Shown here in pieces: positions 1-6,184 of a stretch of 6,184 nucleotides of DNA. Numbering within the stretch: position 1 is the stretch's first letter; every line of letters begins with the position of its first letter. Source of the stretch: Chlamydiae bacterium RIFCSPHIGHO2_12_FULL_49_9 (lineage in GTDB: Bacteria > Chlamydiota > Chlamydiia > Chlamydiales > SM23-39); the NCBI GenBank assembly GCA_001794935.1, contig MGLY01000086.1, forward strand, positions 37,572 through 43,755, given 5' to 3'. The position numbers were made by a program, and so were the translations under genes. The notes below the pieces were generated by a model, which was given only the letters and a program-made list of their open reading frames with translations, was not told where the DNA came from and did not search any database.

Positions 1-1
1 C

Positions 2-391
2 GTCGATGGATACCTGGCAAGGCGCTACCAATCGACGAGCCGCTTCGGCGCAATTCTCGACCCCTCGATGGATAAATTCTTCGTCTATTTCGCTCTCGGC
101 GTCCTTTACTACGAAGGGAAGCTTGCCTCTTGGGAAGCGGCGTCGATGCTTTCGCGCGATTTCTTCTTATGTGTTTATGGGCTCCTCATGATTGCGATCG
201 GCCGCTGGAAAAATGTCGTCTTCCGCGCGATTCGTTGGGGGAAGGTGACGACCGCGCTTCAGTTCATCGTCCTCATCGGCCTATGTATTGGAATCGAGTT
301 TCCCTGGTACGCCTACACTGCATTTTTTCTTATGGGATGGCTGGCTTTCCTGGAACTCTTTCAAACCAGAACCCAAACCTCAGAAGCGTGA
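2..391 (+). CDS. pgsA: CDP-alcohol phosphatidyltransferase, probable phosphatidylglycerophosphate synthase (3' part)
   Basis: This inner-membrane enzyme family transfers a phosphatidyl group from CDP-diacylglycerol to an alcohol; PgsA uses glycerol-3-phosphate and makes the precursor of phosphatidylglycerol and cardiolipin. The gene is cut by the left edge; 129 residues and a TGA stop remain. The visible part opens inside the family signature D-G-x2-A-R-x8-G-x3-D-x3-D, which is complete here (visible residues 2-24: D2, G3, A6, R7, G16, D20, D24). About four hydrophobic segments follow (roughly 26-38, 53-67, 83-98 and 101-121). A GKVTTALQ stretch (80-87) resembles the GKxKTxxQ segment of PgsA. 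The distance from the motif to the C-terminus is close to that in E. coli PgsA. Its 3' end overlaps the convergent channel gene by 12 bases. The position next to sppA-polA-coaE-rho matches chlamydial pgsA. A phosphatidylserine synthase or a CDP-alcohol-type cardiolipin synthase cannot be fully excluded without the N-terminus. Confidence 0.85.
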   Translation, partial: VDGYLARRYQSTSRFGAILDPSMDKFFVYFALGVLYYEGKLASWEAASMLSRDFFLCVYGLLMIAIGRWKNVVFRAIRWGKVTTALQFIVLIGLCIGIEFPWYAYTAFFLMGWLAFLELFQTRTQTSEA

Positions 392-1450
392 TACTTCAAC
401 AGACGTTCTCGGCAATGCGATCTCGGCTCCTGCATCGTGAATGATGCGGTAGATCTCAAGAAGAATCTCCTGCTTGATCTTGGTAAAAGCCTCGTGGCGA
501 GTTGTCAACGAATAAGCCTTCACCTCGATCAAAAGAGAATCGGGGCCGATCGAATCCAAATACACCTCGATCGATTCGTGGTGATCGAGCTCAGCGCTCG
601 CCTTTAAAAAGGTTCGGATTTGGTCGACAATCGTCTGCGCTTTGTCAGCATCTTCAAACCGAATCCGGAGCGTCTCTTCGAGCTTTCGGTGGGTCATCCT
701 CGAGAGATTGAGCAAGAGTTCGGTAGAGAAAACCGAGTTGGGAATATAGACGGGCCTTTTATGGACATCGCGAACCGAGGTGAAATACCAACCGATCTCC
801 TCAATTGTTCCTGTGATCTCTTTCCCCGGAATTTCAATGAGATCATTCGGCGTAAAGGGTCGGGTGATATAGAGCATAAGCCCGCCAAAAAAGTTCGCAA
901 TGACGTCTTTGCTTGCAAATCCAATAGCCGCCGCGCCGATTCCCCCAAAGGTGAGCAAGGGGACGATATTCAGCCCAAAAAAACCGAGAATGAGAAGGAG
1001 CGATAAAAACAAAACGCAGATGGTAAAAATTTTTGAAATAATCTCCATCGAAACGGGATCAAACGCGAGTTTGCCTTTCACCCTTCGATGAGCGATTGCA
1101 TTGTGAAAGACTTTTTTCCACCGGATCAAAAACCAGCCCACGCAAACGACCACGCTGACATTCCGGAGCATCGCGATCCAGGAAAAAGAATCCCCCAAAT
1201 TGAGCGCTGCGGCTGCGGCTCGAATCGAAAAAGAGAGGAAGAGAACCCAGAGGACAACACGCGCTGGCAAGAGAGCTGCCGAGTCGAGGTGGACCCGCCA
1301 GTCATTTTCTTTGAGATGCCCTTTTTGCCTGGATCGAAAAAGGGCCCTATTCAAAATAAAATTTGCAAAAACCAGGAGAAACGCGACGACGCCGATCTCT
1401 AAAATCCACGCCTGTTCCTGCCAGGTTTTGCTCCACTGAAAATACTGCAT
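380..1450 (-). CDS. MscS-family mechanosensitive ion channel
   Basis: Members of this family open under membrane tension and release small solutes, protecting against hypo-osmotic shock. The 356-residue protein has five likely membrane helices (about 14-37, 59-81, 91-110, 137-158 and 162-195), so it is closer in size to five-helix YnaI-type channels than to three-helix E. coli MscS. The last helix carries the pore-lining MscS signature: a Gly/Ala-rich GGIGAAAIGFASKD run (169-182), N186 and GG (189-190). The beta domain follows (about 196-255, with IPNSVF at 236-241), then the alpha/beta C-terminal domain ending in GAEIALPRTSVEV (341-353), the usual MscS closing strand. The ATG at 1450-1448 has an AAGGGA ribosome site just upstream on the minus strand (within 1451-1460). 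It is the only gene here on the minus strand: divergent from sppA, convergent with pgsA. The family is clear; gating, ion selectivity and the exact subfamily cannot be read from sequence. Confidence 0.95.
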   Translation of the reverse strand: MQYFQWSKTWQEQAWILEIGVVAFLLVFANFILNRALFRSRQKGHLKENDWRVHLDSAALLPARVVLWVLFLSFSIRAAAAALNLGDSFSWIAMLRNVSVVVCVGWFLIRWKKVFHNAIAHRRVKGKLAFDPVSMEIISKIFTICVLFLSLLLILGFFGLNIVPLLTFGGIGAAAIGFASKDVIANFFGGLMLYITRPFTPNDLIEIPGKEITGTIEEIGWYFTSVRDVHKRPVYIPNSVFSTELLLNLSRMTHRKLEETLRIRFEDADKAQTIVDQIRTFLKASAELDHHESIEVYLDSIGPDSLLIEVKAYSLTTRHEAFTKIKQEILLEIYRIIHDAGAEIALPRTSVEVSRF

Positions 1451-1460
1451 CTTTCCCTTT
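1451..1460 (-). promoter_or_regulatory. Ribosome binding site of the MscS-family gene
   Basis: Read on the minus strand this is AAAGGGAAAG, directly before the ATG. It gives an AAGGGA-type Shine-Dalgarno at normal spacing and supports the chosen start. It is the clearest such site in the window apart from the one before rho. Confidence 0.6.
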
Positions 1461-1512
1461 ACAAGGCTTTCAGATAAAATAGGCTCTTATACGCTAACTT
1501 CAGGTTTTTTTC
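1451..1512. promoter_or_regulatory. Divergent intergenic region, presumed promoters for the channel gene and for sppA
   Basis: These 62 bases are the only gap between the divergent channel and sppA genes, so the promoters of both should lie here or just inside the coding ends. For sppA, TATACG at 1489-1494 with CTTTCA at 1467-1472 (16-base spacer) is a weak -10/-35 candidate. For the channel, TATAAG read on the minus strand (1491-1486) resembles a -10, but no convincing -35 lies upstream. The two candidate -10 elements overlap. A T-run (1505-1511) and a weak AGG (1502-1504) sit just before the sppA ATG. Promoter function is inferred mainly from the gene layout. Confidence 0.4.
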
Positions 1513-2565
1513 ATGGAAATTCTACGCGAATCGATCTTCATTTCTTCTCTAAGAAGTTTTTGTCGGATGTTTTTTGCCGTCTCCGGCATTTTCATCGCTC
1601 TGGTGCTCCTCACCACTCTTTATTCCGCTATCGCCTCAACAGGAGCGATCGAGCCCAAAACAACTGTTACCTACCTTCCCAATGCGAAGGGCGTCCGAGA
1701 GTTGGTCCCCCATAGCTCCCCTGTTGTTTTGGAAATCAAATTTCACGGAGTGATCGGCGACCCAAAAACCCTCGACACCAGCACAATCCAAAATATTCTT
1801 CTCGATTCCAGATCCGGCCTGTTTGCACATAACCGCGTGAAAGCGATTCTCCTCCACATGAACACCCCAGGCGGCACAGTCGTCGACTCCGACAACATCT
1901 ACCAAATGCTGAAAGTCTATAAAGAACGCTACAAAGTGCCGGTCTATGCCTACATCGACGGGCTCTGCGCTTCAGGCGGCGTCTATATCTCCTCAGCGGC
2001 AGATAAAATTTTCGCGGGGCCTGCGAGCATCATCGGCTCGGTCGGCGTTGTGATCGGACCTTTTTTCAACGTCTACGATACGCTCCAAAAAATTGGCATC
2101 AAAGCGCTCACCATCACAGCAGGACTCGACAAAGATATGCTCAATCCGACTCGCCCCTGGAAGCCGGGAGAGGACGCCTCTTTGAAGGCCGTAACTTCCT
2201 ACTTTTACGAGCGCTTCGTCGATGTCGTCACAAAGGCTCGCCCCAATCTCGACAAAGACAAGCTCATCTCTCAATATGGAGCCAATGTGTTTGATCCGGT
2301 TGAAGCGCAAAAACTGGGCTATGTCGACATGGCAAATGCAACCCGAGATGAAGCATTAGCTCTTCTGCTCAAGGAGGCCCAAATCGACGAGGCAAGACCC
2401 TACCAAGTCGTCGAGCTCGAGCCCAAATCGGATCTTCTCTCCGCATTTCTAACTAAATCGCCGCTCTTCACAGGAAAAGTGGAGCACTCGCTCGATACAG
2501 GAATGCCCGCAATCAGAGATCAGTTCGCCTATCTCTACCAACCATCTTCTTCCGGGTCAAAATAG
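1513..2565 (+). CDS. sppA: Signal peptide peptidase, SppA/SohB type, S49 family serine peptidase
   Basis: S49 peptidases are membrane-anchored Ser/Lys proteases that degrade leftover signal peptides and membrane-protein fragments at the outer face of the inner membrane. The 350-residue protein has a short cytoplasmic N-terminus, one anchor helix (about 19-41) and a single S49 domain (about 70-275), so it is the short 36-kDa form rather than the tandem E. coli SppA. The nucleophile is S154 in GLCASGG (150-156). The general base is most likely K207 in the AGLDKD segment (203-208), 53 residues later, almost the spacing of B. subtilis SppA. NTPGG (117-121) is the conserved loop before the active site, and IIGSVGV (173-179) follows the nucleophile as usual. 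The C-terminal tail after about residue 300 is unassigned. The gene probably starts the cluster that continues into polA; its TAG stop touches the polA ATG. In C. trachomatis the syntenic gene is called sohB. Confidence 0.93.
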   Translation: MEILRESIFISSLRSFCRMFFAVSGIFIALVLLTTLYSAIASTGAIEPKTTVTYLPNAKGVRELVPHSSPVVLEIKFHGVIGDPKTLDTSTIQNILLDSRSGLFAHNRVKAILLHMNTPGGTVVDSDNIYQMLKVYKERYKVPVYAYIDGLCASGGVYISSAADKIFAGPASIIGSVGVVIGPFFNVYDTLQKIGIKALTITAGLDKDMLNPTRPWKPGEDASLKAVTSYFYERFVDVVTKARPNLDKDKLISQYGANVFDPVEAQKLGYVDMANATRDEALALLLKEAQIDEARPYQVVELEPKSDLLSAFLTKSPLFTGKVEHSLDTGMPAIRDQFAYLYQPSSSGSK

Positions 2566-5247
2566 ATGGATCGCCTTTTCATTCTCGATGCCGTCAACTA
2601 TCTCTTCCGCTCTTATTACGGCATCGGGCCGATGACAAATGACAAAGGGCAATCGACGAGCGCCCTTTTTGGTTTCATCCGCTCGGCGCAAAAGCTGATC
2701 CGCGATTTTTCTGCAGATCATCTCGTCTGCGTTTTCGATGGGCCCGACAATAAAAAGTCGCGCCAGGCCGTCTACGCCGACTATAAGATGCACAGAAAAG
2801 GAGCGCCTGAGGATCTCTTCCCCCAATTCGAGTGGGCCTATGAGTTTTGCGAAAAAAGGGGCATCTCCACCCTTTGCGTGGAAGGCGTTGAAGCTGACGA
2901 TGCGATGGCATCGGTCGCCGTCTGGGCAGAGAAAAAAGGGACAAAAGTCTATTTATGCTCGAGCGATAAAGATTTGATGCAGCTTGTCAGCCCACAGATC
3001 TTCATGCTCCATCTTCATAAAGACAATCTCCTCATCGACGAAGGGAAAGTGAAAGAGCTCTACGGGGTCCGCCCCGACCAGATGCTCGATTTTCTCGCGA
3101 TCATGGGTGACGCCTCAGATAACATCCCGGGCTTGGAGGGATTTGGCCCAAAGACGGCGGCAACCCTTCTTCAAGAATTTGACACGCTCGACAATCTTCT
3201 CGCCAACCCCGAAAAGGTGAAAGGGGAGAAAAAGCAAGAGGTTTTAAAGACGCAAAAGGGCCAGGCTCTCATGAGCCGAGAGCTCGCCACTTTAGACATG
3301 AATGTGCCCATTCCCCACGATGAGGATTTTTATCGGATCAAACAGTTCGATAAATCAAAGCTCATCGATTTTTTCCACCGGATGAACTTCAACTCCCTTC
3401 TCAAAGAATTAAGCCAGGAGGCTCCCGCCGCTTCCAATCACAAAAAAAAGACAGCCCAAATCGACAAACACGATTACCGACTTATCGATGAAGAAGATGG
3501 ACTCGATCACCTCCTGATGCGCCTTTCAAAAGAAAAAGAGGTGGGACTCGATACAGAGACGACAGATATCCATCCCTTCCTCGCAAAACTCGTCGGCGTC
3601 GGTTTTTCGTTTCAGCCGGGCGAAGCCTGGTATATCCCTTTAAATGGAAAGATCGGCGAAGAAAAAGTTCTAAAAGCCCTTCGACATTTTTTCTCCCACG
3701 CCAAATGCTCATTTTTCGGGCACAACATCAAATACGATCTCCACATCCTTGGAAATGAGGGGATAGAGCTCAGACAAATCTGCTTTGATACTCTTCTGGC
3801 GTCTTATCTCATCAACCCCCAAGTGCGCCGCCACAATCTCGACGATCTGGTCTTAGAGGCGTTTAAAAAAGTCAAAATCCCTATCGAGAGCTTGATCGGC
3901 AAAGGGAAAAATGAAATATCGATGCGCGATGTCCCGATCGATAAGGTCAAAGACTACTGCTGTGAAGATGTCGACTACACGACAAGGCTCAAACTCCATT
4001 TTGAAGAGGACCTTCAAGAAAAGAAACTGGATCATCTCCTTCGCGACATCGAACTGCCCCTCTTGCCAATTCTCGCTAAAATGGAGCGAACGGGCATCTA
4101 TCTCGACAAAGAACTGCTCGAGTCGCAAGGGAGAAGAATCAACCAAGAGATCCAGGTTTTAAAAGAGGCGATCTTTCAGGAAGTGGGCGCTGAGTTCAAT
4201 CTCAATTCCCCCAAACAACTCGGCGAGGTCCTCTTTGTGAAAAAAGGGCTCTCTCCTCCGGGAAGAAGTAAAACTGAATTTTCTACAAGCGCAGACGTAT
4301 TGGAGGTTTTGGCAGAGGAGAGTCCTTTCGTTCAGCTCATCCTCGATTATAGGGGGTTAGAAAAACTCCGCTCCACCTACATTGAAGCCCTTCCCCTTTC
4401 GATCCACCCAAAAACGGGGCGCATCCACTGCACTTTCAACCAGTCGGGAGCTGCGACAGGGCGCCTTTCTTGCCAGGATCCGAATTTGCAAAATATCCCG
4501 GTCCGGACAAAAGAAGGAATGGCGATTCGATCTTGCTTCAAGCCTAAGGGCGAAGGATTTAGTTTTATCGGCGCCGATTACTCGCAAATCGAGCTGAGAC
4601 TGCTTGCCCACTTCAGCGAAGATCCCGCTCTTTTACACGCCTTTCAGACGGGCGGAGACATTCACCAGCACACTGCATCGATCGTCTTCAATGTCCCCTT
4701 AAGCGAAGTGACATCGGAAATGCGCTCTCGGGCCAAGACAGTCAATTTCGGCATCATTTACGGACAAGGCCCCTTCGGCCTCTCCCGCCAGCTCCATATC
4801 CCGATGAGAGAAGCCTCCGAGTTTATCAAGACTTATTTTGAAAGATACCCAAAAGTCCTCGGGTTTCTCGAGTCTTGCAAGGAGAGCGCCAAGAAAACGG
4901 GCGTATCGAAAACCTTGACCGGGCGCCTTCGCCCCATCCCTGAGATCGCCAATCAAAATCCCTCGATTCGAGCCGGCGCCGAAAGGCTTGCCTTCAATAC
5001 CCCCCTGCAGGGGACCGCCGCAGACCTGATCAAAATGGCGATGATCGAAATCGACCGGGAAATAGAGAAGCGGAATTTGAAGGGAAAGATGATCCTTCAG
5101 ATCCACGACGAGCTGATTTTTGAGGTTCCGGATGAGGAAATCTCTCTTTTTAAGGTCCTTGTAAAGGATAAGATGGAGCATGTGCTCAAGCTGAGCGTCC
5201 CCATCGAAGTGCATATCGCTGTTGGCAAAAATTGGGCCGAATGTTAA
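2566..5247 (+). CDS. polA: DNA polymerase I with 5' nuclease, proofreading exonuclease and polymerase domains
   Basis: PolA removes RNA primers and fills gaps in lagging-strand synthesis and excision repair. All three domains are present in 893 residues. The 5' nuclease (about 1-280) has the metal-binding acids D8, D58, E109, D111, D112, D134, D136, D182 and D185, and a helix-hairpin-helix near 186-198. A Lys-rich linker (about 283-300) follows. The 3'-5' exonuclease (about 301-490) keeps Exo I D329/E331, Exo II N387/D391 and Exo III Y464/D468, so proofreading should be active, unlike in Taq-type enzymes. The polymerase has motif A DYSQIELR (671-678), the O-helix with R720, K724, F728 and Y732, and motif C HDE (847-849). 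These all sit 34 residues before their E. coli counterparts, so the domain has no internal gain or loss. F728 predicts discrimination against dideoxynucleotides. The ATG directly follows the sppA stop with no good Shine-Dalgarno, suggesting translational coupling. The linker contains an A8 run. Confidence 0.98.
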   Translation: MDRLFILDAVNYLFRSYYGIGPMTNDKGQSTSALFGFIRSAQKLIRDFSADHLVCVFDGPDNKKSRQAVYADYKMHRKGAPEDLFPQFEWAYEFCEKRGISTLCVEGVEADDAMASVAVWAEKKGTKVYLCSSDKDLMQLVSPQIFMLHLHKDNLLIDEGKVKELYGVRPDQMLDFLAIMGDASDNIPGLEGFGPKTAATLLQEFDTLDNLLANPEKVKGEKKQEVLKTQKGQALMSRELATLDMNVPIPHDEDFYRIKQFDKSKLIDFFHRMNFNSLLKELSQEAPAASNHKKKTAQIDKHDYRLIDEEDGLDHLLMRLSKEKEVGLDTETTDIHPFLAKLVGVGFSFQPGEAWYIPLNGKIGEEKVLKALRHFFSHAKCSFFGHNIKYDLHILGNEGIELRQICFDTLLASYLINPQVRRHNLDDLVLEAFKKVKIPIESLIGKGKNEISMRDVPIDKVKDYCCEDVDYTTRLKLHFEEDLQEKKLDHLLRDIELPLLPILAKMERTGIYLDKELLESQGRRINQEIQVLKEAIFQEVGAEFNLNSPKQLGEVLFVKKGLSPPGRSKTEFSTSADVLEVLAEESPFVQLILDYRGLEKLRSTYIEALPLSIHPKTGRIHCTFNQSGAATGRLSCQDPNLQNIPVRTKEGMAIRSCFKPKGEGFSFIGADYSQIELRLLAHFSEDPALLHAFQTGGDIHQHTASIVFNVPLSEVTSEMRSRAKTVNFGIIYGQGPFGLSRQLHIPMREASEFIKTYFERYPKVLGFLESCKESAKKTGVSKTLTGRLRPIPEIANQNPSIRAGAERLAFNTPLQGTAADLIKMAMIEIDREIEKRNLKGKMILQIHDELIFEVPDEEISLFKVLVKDKMEHVLKLSVPIEVHIAVGKNWAEC
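3416..3450 (+). other. Possible -1 frameshift signal in the polA linker: AGGAGG followed by A AAA AAG
   Basis: Inside polA, between the 5' nuclease and exonuclease domains, an A8 run (3442-3449) followed by G gives codons AAA AAA AAG. This contains the heptamer A AAA AAG in the slippery phase (3444-3450), the sequence used by E. coli dnaX. A perfect Shine-Dalgarno core AGGAGG (3416-3421) lies 22 bases upstream; the dnaX stimulator sits closer, about 10 bases. A -1 slip would add 13 residues and stop at TGA 3490-3492, leaving a free 5' nuclease of about 308 residues. I see no strong downstream stem-loop. The layout is visible; any function is a guess. Confidence 0.25.
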
Positions 5248-5843
5248 AATTAAAAAGAATTGCTATCACAGGCGGGGTAGCGAGCGGCAAGACGTCCGTT
5301 TGCCAGCTTTTTAAAGAGCTGGGAGCCTTCGTGGTCAGCGCTGATGCGATCGTCCACGAGCTTCTTAGACCCGATACCGATCTCGGTCGGCAGATCATCC
5401 TCCAGTTCGGCACCGAAATTCTCGAAAATGGAAAATTCAGCCGCAGGATTCTTGCCGAGAAAGTTTTTGACGATTCGAAGCGGCTTGAAATATTGGAAGA
5501 GCTGCTTCACCCGGCAGTGCTCAAACAAATCGAGGAGCTCTACTCGCGGGCCCGCAAAGAGGGAAAATACTCCTCGTTTGTTGTGGAGATCCCCCTTCTT
5601 TATGAGATTGACAAAGAGTCATTTTACGATGTCGTCATTGCCGTGCTCACAGATGAAAAAGTGGCAAAGAGGCGATTTGAGCTCGCAGGCTTTCAACCCG
5701 AAGAATATGAAAAGCGAATGAAACGGCAAATCAAGCCAAGTGAAAAAGCATCGCGAGCCCACTACACAATTCAAAATAATGGAACACTCGAAGACTTGCG
5801 AAAACAAGTTGTCAAATTGAACCAAACCATCCAAGAAACTTAA
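5241..5843 (+). CDS. coaE: Dephospho-CoA kinase
   Basis: CoaE phosphorylates the ribose 3'-hydroxyl of dephospho-CoA with ATP, the last step of coenzyme A synthesis, in the cytoplasm. From the ATG at 5241 the protein has 200 residues, close to the 206 of E. coli CoaE. The P-loop GGVASGKT (11-18) lies right at the N-terminus, and SADAIVHELL (33-42) carries the conserved acid D35, the likely catalytic base. HP (90-91), VEIPLLYE (115-122) and the closing IQNNGTLEDL (177-186) are standard family landmarks. Upstream in frame, a TTG at 5232 would add three residues; I prefer the ATG, because MLKLKRIAIT is a normal CoaE beginning. The start overlaps the 3' end of polA by 7 bases, and neither candidate has a recognisable Shine-Dalgarno, so translation probably depends on ribosomes finishing polA. 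The polA-coaE-rho order is the chlamydial one. Confidence 0.95.
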   Translation: MLKLKRIAITGGVASGKTSVCQLFKELGAFVVSADAIVHELLRPDTDLGRQIILQFGTEILENGKFSRRILAEKVFDDSKRLEILEELLHPAVLKQIEELYSRARKEGKYSSFVVEIPLLYEIDKESFYDVVIAVLTDEKVAKRRFELAGFQPEEYEKRMKRQIKPSEKASRAHYTIQNNGTLEDLRKQVVKLNQTIQET

Positions 5844-5851
5844 ATAAAGTT

Positions 5852-5856
5852 AGGAG
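5852..5856 (+). promoter_or_regulatory. Ribosome binding site of rho, inside a potential small hairpin
   Basis: AGGAG lies 10 bases before the rho ATG and fixes that start. It can pair with TTCCT at 5860-5864 (four Watson-Crick pairs plus one G-U, three-base loop). With one bulged T the stem can extend as far as the A of the ATG. This would partly hide the site in the mRNA. The sequence match is direct; any regulatory effect is inference. Confidence 0.6.
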
Positions 5857-5866
5857 TTCTTCCTTA

Positions 5867-6184
5867 ATGAACCAGAATCCGCAAACCGAGCCGCAAAATT
5901 CAGAAAACGGCCACCCGCCAGCATTCGAAACCGTCACAAAAATTTCCGATCTGCAGCGGATGAATATCGACCAACTGCAAAACTACGCCCGCAATATCGG
6001 CCTCAAGCACACAGCCTCTCTTCCCAAATCGAGCGTCGTTTTCGAAATCGTCAAAACGATCTCGGAAAGACCAAACGAAGTTCTCTACGGGGAAGGCGTT
6101 CTCGAAGTTCTCCCCGACGGGTTTGGGTTCCTCCGCTCTCCGAACTACAACTACCTCCCTTCTCCTGAAGACATCTATGTCTCT
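5867..6184 (+). CDS. rho: Transcription termination factor Rho (5' part)
   Basis: Rho is the hexameric RNA-dependent ATPase and helicase that ends transcription at Rho-dependent sites. The window ends after 106 codons, with no stop in this frame. Residues 1-24 are a short hydrophilic tail rich in Asn, Gln and Pro. Residues about 26-70 (from ISDLQRMNIDQLQNYARNIG onward) form the helical Rho N-terminal domain. From about 76 the cold-shock-like primary RNA-binding domain begins with GVLEVLPDGFGFLRSPNYNY (77-96), an almost diagnostic Rho sequence; DGFGFLR (84-90) is the RNP1-like strand that contacts RNA. The ATPase and helicase domains lie beyond the edge. The start is supported by AGGAG 10 bases upstream and by the family alignment. 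It follows coaE by 23 bases and is probably cotranscribed with it, although the strong ribosome site allows independent initiation. Confidence 0.95.
   Translation, partial: MNQNPQTEPQNSENGHPPAFETVTKISDLQRMNIDQLQNYARNIGLKHTASLPKSSVVFEIVKTISERPNEVLYGEGVLEVLPDGFGFLRSPNYNYLPSPEDIYVS

Noticed and set aside
419..455. Nested inverted repeats GATCT/AGATC and GCATC/GATGC as a terminator for pgsA
   Set aside because: Arms are only 5 bases, the two stems are not contiguous, there is no following T-run, and the sequence codes for the conserved C-terminal part of the channel.
620..1402. Plus-strand open frames of up to 128 codons opposite the channel gene
   Set aside because: The minus-strand frame carries a full MscS domain; the opposing translations are charged and low in hydrophobic structure, as expected of shadows.
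3416..3492. Internal translation start after AGGAGG giving a Klenow-like product
   Set aside because: No in-frame ATG, GTG or TTG lies at a usable distance downstream of the AGGAGG; the nearby ATG at 3487 is out of frame.
4699..5214. Minus-strand open frame of 171 codons opposite the polA polymerase domain
   Set aside because: It lies wholly antisense to the conserved motif A-to-C region of polA, has no recognisable domain and is explained by the codon phase of the real gene.
5232..5240. TTG at 5232 as the coaE start, adding three residues
   Set aside because: No ribosome site supports it, and the ATG at 5241 gives a normal CoaE N-terminus with the P-loop at the usual place.
1..6184. Search for tRNA genes, CRISPR arrays, insertion sequences, phage genes or defence systems
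   Set aside because: Nearly all bases belong to recognisable housekeeping genes; the only gaps are 62 and 23 bases, with no repeats or mobile-element ends seen.

Overview
The window most likely comes from a member of the Chlamydiota outside the genus Chlamydia. The main reason is gene order: pgsA, then a variable slot, then sppA/sohB, polA, coaE, rho. From memory, C. trachomatis has the same run at CT496 to CT491. Base composition looks close to 48% G+C by hand count of one 60-base stretch, higher than I expect for Chlamydia, which fits an environmental or uncultured lineage. The assignment is by synteny and protein character only; there is no rRNA here.

Layout: the left edge holds the 3' part of a CDP-alcohol phosphatidyltransferase gene (pgsA, + strand, 2-391). 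It meets a minus-strand MscS-type mechanosensitive channel gene (380-1450) tail to tail with a 12-base overlap. A 62-base divergent gap (1451-1512) separates the channel from a plus-strand cluster of four genes: an S49 signal-peptide peptidase (1513-2565), full-length three-domain DNA polymerase I (2566-5247), dephospho-CoA kinase (5241-5843) and the first 106 codons of transcription terminator Rho (5867-6184, cut by the right edge).

The four plus-strand genes look like one transcription unit. The sppA stop abuts the polA start, polA and coaE overlap by 7 bases, and only 23 bases separate coaE from rho. Their products are housekeeping functions in membrane proteolysis, DNA repair and primer removal, coenzyme A synthesis and transcription termination; they share no single pathway. 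The two left-hand genes belong to the cell envelope: phospholipid synthesis and osmotic or tension relief. All intact genes carry their expected catalytic motifs and none looks decayed. Every stretch is coding except the 62- and 23-base gaps.

I see no new multi-gene system. The points worth a second look are the channel gene in a slot that holds the nucleotide transporter npt2 in C. trachomatis, an in-frame dnaX-like slippery heptamer in the polA inter-domain linker, a small hairpin that would mask the rho Shine-Dalgarno, and an excess of the tetranucleotide TCGA.
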